A stretch of DNA of 64,000 nucleotides from Tuctoria greenei (taxonomy: Eukaryota; Streptophyta; Magnoliopsida; Poales; Poaceae): NCBI GenBank assembly GCA_036927565.1, contig JAYESD010000001.1, positions 275,539,560 through 275,603,559 on the forward strand. The letters are read 5' to 3'. Below are positions 51,759 to 61,396 of this stretch, piece by piece (the first letter of the stretch is position 1; each line of letters opens with the position of its first letter). A program made the position numbers and the translations under genes. Below the pieces are notes generated by a model. That model ran no database searches. It was given only the letters and a program-made list of their open reading frames with translations, and had not been told where the DNA came from.

Positions 51759-53419
51759 TGAAAGTGCATCTAGGTTCCCCGTGGGTTTTGGATGATTGAT
51801 GACGACAATTAAGTCGCTAATGAGCTCAAGTGATCTTTAGCACAGGTGTGGACTCGATCGGAGACGCAAACCCTCAAAAAGTAAAAGGAAGGAAACGGAG
51901 TCGACTCGAAGCGTAGAAACTAGGGTTTCTAGCGTGTTGAGTTGTACTAGCCGTAGAAATAGGAGGGTGTGTGCGTAAAGTGCAATGAGATCAAGTTAGG
52001 AGCCCAAGAGTGGTGGTTTAGGTACAAACCCCCCTTGAAAGTTGAAGTTAGAGTAGTCTGGCAGGAGGGGCCGGACTAGTCCGCCTGAGGGCCGGACTAG
52101 TCTGCTCCTGGGCAGACTAGTCCATTTTGGCACGGACCAAAAGGTCCTGTGTAACTTCGGACTAGTCCGTAGTGGGACGGACTAGTCCGTGGTACCCCTA
52201 GGGTGAAGTTTCGGGACTAAGTCCAGGAGAGCAGACTTGTCCGTTTTGGGGCGGACCAAAAGGTTCTGAGTGAGATCGGACTAGTCCGTCCATGGGCCAG
52301 ACTAGTCCGTGTTGCTAAGTGCAGAGAGGTTTCGCGACTAAGTCTGGGAAGGCCGGACTAGTCCGCCCTTGGGGCCGGACTAGTCCGTGGTCTTCAGACT
52401 AGTCCGTTTTCACACGGAACAAAAGGTTCTCTGTGAGATCGGACTAGTCCGGTGAGGGCCGGACTAGTCCGTTGTTGAAGTTACCGTTTGAATTTGAAGT
52501 TTGGCGGGTAGTGTGACGATTGCCGCGCAGTGCGACAGTTGTCAGAGGGGTCAGTGGTCCCCTAGACCGGACTAGTCTGGGCCGTAGGCCGGACTAGTCC
52601 GCCCATCTGCTGAAGTCAGCAGTATGGGCTTGGGACCTCTATAAATAGAGGTCCCCTGGGTTCTTTTGAACAACTTCTTGAGCAACCTGTAACCCTAGCG
52701 CCACCACAGCAAAACTTGGAGCATTCTTGAGCCTCTTTCTTGCCTACTTTCCCTCTAAAACTAATTCTTGAGTGGATTAGGGTTTAGTGAGGTGGAAAAG
52801 AGGAAGAACATCGCGCTTAGGCTCCCGGTTTGATCTCTTGCACTTTGTGAATCATTGCAATCTGTGGCTTGAGTTAATCTTTGTGATTTGTGATTGTAAT
52901 TGTGGTGGGAGCCTCAGATTGTGAGAAGCCCCAACGAATCTTGTATTCATTCTTTGTGATAGTGGAGAACCAAGTTAGGCCCGTGCGGTAAACTTGGTGA
53001 GGGAAGGGTTGTTGAACCCGGTCCTTTGTGGACTCCTCAACGGGGACGTAGATTCCTTGTGTGGGATCGAACCTCGGGATAAAATCCTTGTGTCTCCGTG
53101 TTCTTCGCATTTCGTTTATCGAATATTTCGTTCTAGGGTTGCTAGTTTTGTCTTGTGCTTCATATTGCTATAAACTTGTTTCTCTTAGTCATATACTTGT
53201 GTTGGTAGTTGCTAAACTTGACATAACCATATCCTCACCTGTAGCTTCGAGAAAATCGCCTTAAAACTTGCTAGAAACACCTTTTAGGGATCTTCTCGCA
53301 GGCTGACCGGACTAGTCCGCCCCCAGACTGGACTAGTCCGCCCCCTGTAATTTAATCTCGTTTTATTGAGTCATTTGCAGGTCGATTAGCCTATTCACCC
53401 CCCCTCTAGGCAACTTTCA
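51759..53419 (+). repeat. 3' LTR of element B
   Basis: It has the same 1661-bp length as the 5' LTR. The TATA hairpin is at 52632-52655 and the palindrome cluster at 52072-52605. Confidence 0.95.
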
Positions 53420-53424
53420 ACACC

Positions 53425-56232
53425 GATGCCTGGAATGTAGTTCCAAAGTTATTGGATGCATTCAAGCCTGTCCTGGCCAAAATCCAAGAATGTGTGGAGG
53501 GTGGAGTGACCCCCAGATGGTCTTTGGAAATTTCTTGGTGAACAGGTGGGCTCCGCTAAGGAGAAGGTAGAAGCTCGCCTAGGCTTTCAATAGTGTGATG
53601 GATGACGACCGAAATGAAACCGGTTTGAAATCCAACTTGGATGACGAAGCTTTGAGGCTTCATATCAAGAAATTTCAGCACGGGTCCATCACCGATGACG
53701 CCTTGGCTCTGCCGGCTGCTTTCCTGCCTATGAACATGACTCCAGAGTTCAGCAGGGAGCTCCGGAGGAGGATGCCAGCGCTGGATGACCTGGGTGAAGT
53801 GGAGAAGCGCAGGGTCTCCAGGGTTGTAATACCTGGGTGAAGTGGAGGAAGTTGAGGCACGCTGATGGGAGCTCTAGCCGGTCTGCTCCGTCTACAACTG
53901 ACCATTGTCCCCGGCGAGGAAGGTCTTCGGCAGCGACACCTCCTCCAGGACATCCATCCTCAAGGAGTGCTAGTTCTGGACAATCGACTTCGGTCCCAGT
54001 ACCAGCTATGGCCTTTAGGTCCGGAAGTCCTTCTCATCCAAGGAAGGCCTCGACTGGGGCAACACCGACGACGGCGGCAGGCTTCGGGCGTCATTCTGAA
54101 GCTCCCAATGTGCCAACCACGACAGGTTCTGAATCTGAGCATACGACAAAGAGGTTCCGCGCCGATTGGAGTGGTAGCTTCCCAAGGTAAGCTTTGCTTT
54201 TTCACCTTGATTTGCCATTCTTAATTTTGTCATGTTTTGAATCTTCCAATCTTTTGACTGCAGGGCATCAAAGACAGGGTCTAAAGCTCTAGCCTCTATT
54301 GCAGCAGCGGAAACAATGTGGGCAGAAACTCCAGCTCCAACCCCCGCATCTCCTCAAGTGGTGGCTAAGGTCACGGCAGCTCTGGCACCAACTGTCGTGG
54401 ATCTAGATCCAGTGTCGACGCCTGAGACTCTCGTGGTAGCACTAGACCATGGGGGAGACATACATGAAGATGCTCCAGTAGCGGCAGCACCAGCAACTGA
54501 AGCTCCAGCGCCAGACGCGGAGATGGTGGAAGCTCCGGCTTCAGAGCCGGAGGTGATCGAGGCTCCGGTCATTGTGCCAGAAGTTTTTGCTGAGCCGGCA
54601 GGTGAGTCAGTGGTGCCAGAAGGTCTGTCCCTTGAGCTGGAGGCTGTTGATGCCTCAGCAACCAAGTCGTTGGGATTTGAAGTTTTGGCCCTCGAGCCGG
54701 AAGTTGTTGAAGCTCCGATTGTCGAGCCGGTGATAGTTGATGTACCGGCTTCTAAGCCGGTGGTGGATGTGGCTTCAGGTGAAGCTCCAACGACCGCCCC
54801 AGAAGTAACTGCTCCAGAGGTGCCCATGCCCGAGGCAGAACACCATGAAGAGGCAGCGGCAGGCTCTCCACCCGTGGAGCGAGCATTTGAAGTTCCTGCG
54901 ACATGGCCTTCGGCATCGGACCCAAAGGTAGAAGTTCCTCCAGTGGGATCTTCCTCAGCAGCTGCCGAAGAGCTCCCGGAGGGCGGCCCCAATGCTGTAG
55001 GGGCTCAAGGAACAACACTTGTCGCGTGGAATACTATTTTTGTTCTTGAAGACCTCTTGGAACCAGCGGAGGTGATACTGGCAGGTCCGGAGCCTATCCC
55101 TTTGGCGTTGTCTATTGATAATGCCTGCTTAAGCCTCCGACAGGTCTAGGTCGCTTTCGACCACGACAGTAAGGTCCTCAAAGAAGAGCGCCACACCTTG
55201 AGGAGTTGGCGCAACATGCTTCACTTCGAGAGCAAGCTGGCGTAGACAAGGCTTGCAGACCAAAAGGTGTGGGTTGAGAAGGAAATGGCCTGACTGGAAT
55301 ATTGGGGAAAATTGCTGGAGGAGAAGGAAGTTGCCATCAGGGCCCTCGACGCTAATTCTCGGGAGATTCTCGAGCATGCCAAGGAAAGGAGTGATGCTGC
55401 TGACGAGCGTCATGAAAACCTTAATGAATTAAATGAGGTTCTCCTGAAGCGTCAAGTAGACCTTGATACGAGGGAAGAGAAGCTCCTGGAACAGCAGGAG
55501 GATGTTTTGAAAAGGGAGGAAGAGATCGCCCAGAAGCTAACTCTGGCAGAGCAAAATTTGGCAGATCACACTAACAAGCTTGATCTGCGGAGCAAGGAAG
55601 AGGAGGAAAAGTATTGGAAACTGGGGCAGAAGCTCTCGAAAAGAGAAGTTGATGTTGCCACCGGAGAAGAGAAAGTAAGAGAAAGGGAGAAAGACCTGGC
55701 CGAACGGCGTAACCGCATCCACCTCCGGGAGACGGAGCTAGCCGACCACGAAAAGCAAGTAGCTGAGAGTATGCAACAACATGCCAAAGTGGTTGAGCGC
55801 CTGGCTCGGGAAGGTTCGGAGCTACTGGCTGCCAGGAGGTCACTGGAGGAGCTACGGAGCTCGAGGGCAACTGAATTCCTGTTGGTATGGGATTTTCTGG
55901 GGCGAGTGTACAGAGCTCTGGTGCCTCTTAGCTTCAGTCTAGTACGTCCGGAGAACCCAGCACTGGAGATGGACAAGACACTAGTGGCACTTGGCTCTGC
56001 TGGTAGCAAACTCGATGCAATGGGTGATGTCATCGCCGACCAGTTGGAGACAAAGGGAAAATCTCTGGCCAAGAACGTCGCTGAGTATGTCTTGGCGTGT
56101 TACAAAAGTCAGGACCCCTAATTTTCTCTCGATCCGGTCTTCGAAGGACTCATTACCAAAGAAGAGGATGCTGCCAGGGCTAGCGTTCAAGAAGGTGCTG
56201 AGAAGGTTGTCTCATTTTTCCGCGGGACTTAG
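53425..56232 (+). pseudogene. Antisense gene of the Retand-like element, remaining coding segments with an intron
   Basis: After element B the frame resumes exactly (IDT|DAWNVVPKLLDAF). It then breaks by frameshifts near 53520-53600 and 53830. An intron at 54187-54263 (AAG|GTAAGC ... TTGACTGCAG|GG, 77 nt) joins SGSFPR to ASKTGSKALASIAAAE in frame. Downstream come a Pro/Ala/Glu-rich segment (54316-55146) and a long heptad-type coiled coil (55312-55870), then a conserved C-terminal block to a TAG at 56230. In-frame stops lie at 55147 (TAG), 55243 (TAG), 55291 (TGA) and 56119 (TAA). The layout fits PF04195-type proteins with a coiled-coil tail. It is broken, but the clean intron shows it was once expressed from the plus strand. 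Confidence 0.82.
54187..54263 (+). other. Spliceosomal intron in the antisense gene
   Basis: The GTAAGC donor and a T-rich tract with TTGACTGCAG acceptor enclose 77 nt. Removing it keeps one open frame from 53837 to 55146. Confidence 0.82.
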
Positions 56233-56517
56233 ATCCTCCAGTAGCTAGGACTTTTTCCTTTTGCCATTTACTATAACCCCAATTGTGTAATCCAGTACTT
56301 CGAATGAATGAAATCCACTATTTCTACAATGAATTCCATTTTGTTGTCCTTATCTTCAATACACTATCCTTTATCTTGTTTGCCCCTGGTAGATGTACAC
56401 AATTTGATTGCGAACATATACCAAAAGGATTTGATGATGTGTTGATGACTTGGACACGTCGAACTTGTAGCTTTTAGGTCTGGAGTTTATTTCCGACTTC
56501 TCCAGGGAGCTTTTGTA
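56233..56517. other. Trailer of the antisense gene
   Basis: This is an AT-rich non-coding stretch containing AATGAATGAAATCC (56303). No gene is seen. Confidence 0.55.
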
Positions 56518-56852
56518 ACATCGACGGCGGGGCCCCTCGGGTTGTCAGAGCTTGATAGGTCTGACGACACCCACTGTCAACGCGTAGAACATCGATGGCG
56601 GGCCCCCTAGGGCTGTCAGAGCTTGGTAGGTCCGACGGCACCCACTGTCAATGCGTAGAACGTCGATGGCGGGCCCCTTGGGGTTGTTGGAACTTGATAG
56701 GTCCGACGACAGCCACTGCTAACGCGTAAAACGTCGACGAGGGCCCCCTGGGGTTGTCGGAGCTTGGTAGGTCCAACGGCACCCACTATCAACGCATAGA
56801 ATGTTGACGGCGGCCCCCTTGGAGGTTGTCGGAGCTTAATAGCTCCGACATC
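56518..56852. repeat. 71-bp tandem repeat, about 4.7 copies
   Basis: Unit starts at 56518, 56589, 56660, 56731 and 56801 share A(C/T)(A/G)TCGA(C/T)GGCGGGCCCC-type openings. They also share (A/T)GATAGGTC(C/T)GACG and CACTGTCAACGCGTAGAA blocks. The units differ by about 10-20%. The repeat lies between the pol and antisense genes of the Retand-like element. Confidence 0.92.
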
Positions 56853-57590
56853 GTCCAGCATCGTCATGAGTTTTCATTTTTCCTGTGCATCAAAGACAAG
56901 AGAAAAAAACCGTAAAATTCATCCTCTCATCTATAACTATTTTGCAAATTACTATTCTCATTTGAATTTTAGATCCAAAGAAAGTCAATATGATGACAAG
57001 CAAATTGATATAATCTTTTGCAGATTCAAATGCTTTTAGGACCCACCCTACTGAGGCCTGCCGAAATGTAGGTAGAGTGGCATACTTAGGGTGCGGGACC
57101 AGGCTAAGTCGATACCACACTCCGGGTGTTGGCTTGGCGTTCAGGCGAGTAGATCATGCAGCAGTGTTAGGATCCGAAAACACCACCAATATAACTTATA
57201 CAACATATGAATATCTTGGACTGAAACTCAAAAAGAATTGTGCAAATTGTTATAGACAAGAAGGAGAAGGATACATAAAAGAGAATGAGCCTGTACAAAA
57301 TTAATGCACATGGAGTCTTCTGCTACACAACAATGTCTTTCATTATATGTCCGGATTACAGGGGAGATAAGGACACAATTAGGGTTCGAAACCAGGCTAA
57401 ATGTGTTATACTTCTTGTTCTAACCCAGGACAGGTAGCTACACTTTTAGTGCTGAGACTATTTCAAGTGTTGCTTCAACTTATCGGACCCTCCTAGAGGA
57501 GTCCGAATGTTCTCCCAGAGGACCTACTCGACTCTGTATGTTGACTCTATAACGTACATTGTATGTAATTACAGACTCACCTCCGTGATA
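56853..57590. other. Untranslated spacer of the Retand-like element
   Basis: No ORF or strong repeat is recognisable. It connects the tandem repeat with the end of pol. Confidence 0.55.
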
Positions 57591-58876
57591 CTAAGCATAA
57601 AACTTACGAAGGTGCTCGATGTTCCAAGGATTAGGGAGTGGAGCCCCATCCTCAGTTGCCAAGCAAACGCATCTGGGTCAGGATACTTTGATCACCCGAA
57701 AGAGACCTTCCCAGTTGGGGGAAAATTTGTTCATCCCTTCATGAGTTAGTATTCTCCACAACACCAGATCGCCTTCTTCGAGCTGTCGGTTGCGCACATG
57801 CCTTTGATGATAGAGCTGGAGCGCCTGGCGATAGCGCGCATTTCACACAGCTGCTTGGCACCTTCCCTCGTCGACGAGGTCAAGGTCTTCACACCGGAGC
57901 TGGTCCTGTGTGGCTTCGTTGAAGTTTTGGACCCGGAGCAACCCCATGGTGATCTCCGGAGGAAGGACTGCTTTAGCTCTGTACACCAGGAAGAAGGGTG
58001 TCTCTCCAGTTGACCGGTTAGGCGTTGTCCTGTTAGCCCACAATGTAGATAGAAGCTCTTCAATCCAGTTGGCTACATGCTTTTTCAAGCACTCATATGT
58101 GCGCGTCTTGAGTCCTTTTAGTATTTCTACATTTGCTCTCTCGGCTTGGCCATTACTTGCTGGGTGAGCTACTGAGGCGTAGTTGACTTGAATGTCGAGG
58201 TCTTCGCAATATTCTTGCAATGCAGCACTTGTAAATTGAGTTCCATTGTCAGTTATGACTTTGTTCGGAACTCCAAATCTGCATACAATGGACTTCAAGA
58301 ACTTGATAACTGATTGTTTATTGATAGTGACAACTGGGGTAGCTTCCGACCACTTGGTGAACTTGTCGATGGCGACATACAGGAACCTGTATCCGACGAC
58401 TTTTGGGAAAGGTCCCAAGATATCCATACCCCACACAGCGAATGGCCATGTAGGATGAATCATTTGCAGCAACCGAGCTGGTGTGTGGATTTATTTTGCA
58501 TGGAACTGGCACGCTTCACACTTTTTCACCAACTCCACTGCGTCCTGGAGTGTTGTAGGCCAGTAGAAGCCATGTTGAAAGGCTTTGCCGACCAGCGTGC
58601 AGGAAGATGTGTGGTTCCCACACTCGCCTCCATGGATTTTTGCGAGGAGCTCGCGACCTTCTTCCATTTGAACGCACAACATTAGGACGATGTTGGCACC
58701 GCGCCGAGAGATATCCCCTTCTACCAACGTGTATCTTTCAGCCAATCTGACGATCCGGTCAGTGGATACGCCGTCTTCAGGAAGGAGTCCTTCAAGTAGC
58801 TCCAGATCTCCGAGATCCATGCATTGGAGCTAACTTGAGCTTCTGAGTCTTGCGTGTTGGGTTGCTCGGAGCTTCC
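57591..58876 (-). pseudogene. Retand-like gypsy pol, integrase part
   Basis: The integrase zinc-binding region (RELLAKIHGGECGNHTSS ... CEACQFHAK) lies in 58820-58494. The catalytic core follows at 58472-57843: WGMDILGPFP, ITDNGTQF and NGQAERANVEILKGL give the D-D-E residues. The C-terminal end (NWEGLFRVIK ... PNPWNIEHLRKFYA) closes with a stop at 57593-57591. There are frame breaks at about 58480 and 57720-57840. The upstream pol is cut by element F at 58877. Confidence 0.88.
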
Positions 58877-60398
58877 TGTAACACCTACGACCCTCGGTGG
58901 ATGCCATGGTAACTATAGGATCAAAGAGCACGTGAAAAGCTATCAGAGGGGGGTGAATGGTAGATTAAAACTTTTTCAGCAGAAGCAATGAAAACCCCTT
59001 GGCCGAAAAATGATCCATTAAAGAAATCATATGTGAGACTAATCTAAATGTGTTTCACCGTGACAAAAGTGATAGATATCAGAGAGAATCAAGTCACGAA
59101 GACAACACAATAAGAATCACTCAAATCCGTCAAGAGAAACTCAAGTTACGATCGAAAGATCGAACAAAGGTCAATCTGTTCTACTGAGTAAAAAAACAGA
59201 TATGTAATACTGCAAAGAAACTCATGTAAATCAAAAACCACAAATCCAATGACCATGAAATTTTGAAAGATAATAGATAATCAAGTTGTGAAGACAGCCC
59301 AAAAGAATCACGTCAATTGGATCTGTAAAACTCGAACTATGATAAAACCACCGAAGTCAGGTAGCACTGTGCAGAAACTCGACGAGAAAGACTTGAAGAA
59401 AACAAGTCGGACGAATTAGGCACAAAAGTTCCTTTCAACTACGAATTTTATTCAATAGAGCACAAGAGGAACAGCCCCAAAGTCGTCTCCCACGAGCTCT
59501 GGCCTCCCTTGCTTATATAACCATCCCTTAGGCCAACCCAATCTCAACTAGGACTCTAATCCTACTCAAATCACGAATCAAAACTTTCCATAACTGCTTA
59601 GGACTCTTCTATACGCATATAGAAGCAATCTTAAGACTTCCAAACACCTTAGGAACGTATCCCACATTCCTAAAATAACCCAAATTCGTGTCCCACACAA
59701 AATCCTAACATAACCAACTCAAAACATTCTATATTTGAGTCAAACACGACTCAGCCGCAGCCTGAGTCCATAACCTAGTCGGTTGGACCTTTCCGACCAA
59801 TTATTTACGTCCACATCTCTTCATCACGCCTTGGAACCATGCAGCCACATCCATGCACTCCTTGCACACGTGAAACATCTTCCAACGACGTCCATGATAC
59901 CTTCATATACAATGTTCTTGATTCAAACATGATGTGCAACCTCCCGATCAACTCAACCAGAATTCCTTCCGAACTTGGTTGTTGAACCTCATCTTCTCCC
60001 TAAGACTAGTTCAATGGATCCCGACACCAGCCATGTCTTGAACTCAAGCAACACTTGCACATGAACAAACAACCAATCCGTACGAGTCCAAGTCCGCGAC
60101 TTGACTCAAGTTAGTTCCGAACACAACACCTTACGTGAGCACCTCACATAAGATGTTGCAAAGCATAGCAAAACGATATCAGCCATAACAACCAAAACGC
60201 ACTAAAAACTTAGCAAATGAATACTAAGCAATCTTTCCAAGAATATAAAGCAAGTTCGAAACATTTCACAGGAAAAGCAGAAACACTGCGATCAAGCACC
60301 AGACCTTGCCAAAGCTAGTTGGACCTTGATGATAAAGGTGTTTTGGTAGTATTCAAAACTTTTATCGCCATAGCCAATGTATTCAGCACGCCCTCACA
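58877..60398 (-). repeat. 3' LTR of element F
   Basis: On the minus strand it begins TGTGAGGGCGTGCTG, directly after the polypurine tract AAGGGGGAGAT, and ends at TGTAACACC on the plus strand (edge inferred from a single copy). The TATA box TTATATAAG is at 59520-59512 (minus). Unlike elements A to D it has no GGACTAGTCC or CGGATGATCCG array. Confidence 0.75.
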
Positions 60399-61396
60399 AT
60401 CTCCCCCTTGATGATGCATTGGCAACACCACTTAAGATCCGAACATTGGCTTATTCACATTAAAAGTTTTGAAAACAATTTCTCTCCCTTTGTAAAACAA
60501 AAATAAAATGAGAAAAAAATTCTCCCCCTGAGAAGAATTGTGCTAAAAACAATTGTGAATATTTGCAATGTGTAATCAATTTCTCCCCCTTGCATACTTA
60601 TCTTTAAAAATTCACATATTATCTCTCCCCCTTTGACAATGTATTCAACAAGATTTATAAGACAAATTTTAATTGTTATGAGCATATTATAACATATACA
60701 TATAAAACAAAGCTCATCCAAGTCATACTATCAAGTAACTTATACTATCACATCAATAAAATACAATAAGCCTATGCTAGAGATCAAATGTAATTTCAAT
60801 TTTAGCAAGTCATAATTTCACAAACTTTACTATTTGAAAACCTGAAAGTGTGACACTTGTTGTTGCATTTTATTATTTTTCAAAGCACAAATTTAGATCA
60901 TATGATATTTGCAAGAGATTATATGTGCATCTGCCTTATTCTAACCAACCAAGCCAAGCCTATGTCATTTCACAATCAGAAGCTTAAGGACATGGTTTTA
61001 GTCATACACAACTTCTTCCAAGTTCATATCTACGTGCAATGATAAGCCATCTCAAAAGAAGAAGTGTGATGCATACATATTCTCTTGATCTTTTCTCAAT
61101 TTATATTTTTCATAAAAACTCAACATGTGAGTGATTACTTGATTAATTCTTTATGATTAAAAGCACTTGTGAGCATGCAACAAGTTCAAAACAGCAAGAA
61201 AGTTCGACCATGACCAGATTTAGTGTAAGTAATTATTCCAACATGGCAAAAACTACAAAATGTATAACACGGGTAATGTAGTAAGAACTTTCAGCATGTA
61301 AAAGGAACCACAAAGTCATATATGTATGAAATACTATGCTCATATTATTTTAATTTCAGATTCACACATAGACTTCTCAAGTTTGAAAACTTCCCC
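60399..61396 (-). other. Spacer between pol and 3' LTR of element F
   Basis: This AT-rich non-coding kilobase has four C5 tracts on the plus strand (60401-60409, 60522-60530, 60581-60590, 60623-60631), which read as polypurine tracts on the element strand. No third ORF like that of elements B and C is present. Confidence 0.75.

Larger units (their letters stand above)
41360..53419 (+). mobile_element. SIRE/Maximus-like copia element B, complete
   Basis: The 12.1-kb element has exact ACACC duplications (41355-41359 and 53420-53424). Parts: 5' LTR 41360-43020, primer site, gag 43070-45355 (four premature stops), pol 45369-48605 (open), palindrome cluster 48843-48972, third ORF 49486-51335, polypurine tract and 3' LTR 51759-53419. 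The two LTRs are both 1661 bp and differ at roughly 25 positions by eye, so the insertion is fairly recent. It interrupts the antisense gene of the Retand-like element. Confidence 0.95.
29753..58876 (-). mobile_element. Retand/Grande-like gypsy element with two nested insertions, 5' part missing
   Basis: In element order (minus) the visible parts are the pol integrase end (58876-57591), a 71-bp tandem repeat (56852-56518), a gene in antisense orientation (40823-56232, plus) and the 3' LTR (from 40261+ through 29753). Pol followed by an antisense gene, then the 3' LTR, is known from Grande elements. An Athila-like element (30517-40260) splits the LTR and SIRE element B (41360-53419) splits the antisense gene. 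Element F cuts it at 58876, so RT, gag, primer site and 5' LTR are outside. Confidence 0.75.

Noticed and set aside
54354..54992. A 212-codon Ser/Gly-rich minus-strand frame
   Set aside because: Antisense shadow of the Pro/Ala/Glu-rich part of the spliced plus-strand gene.
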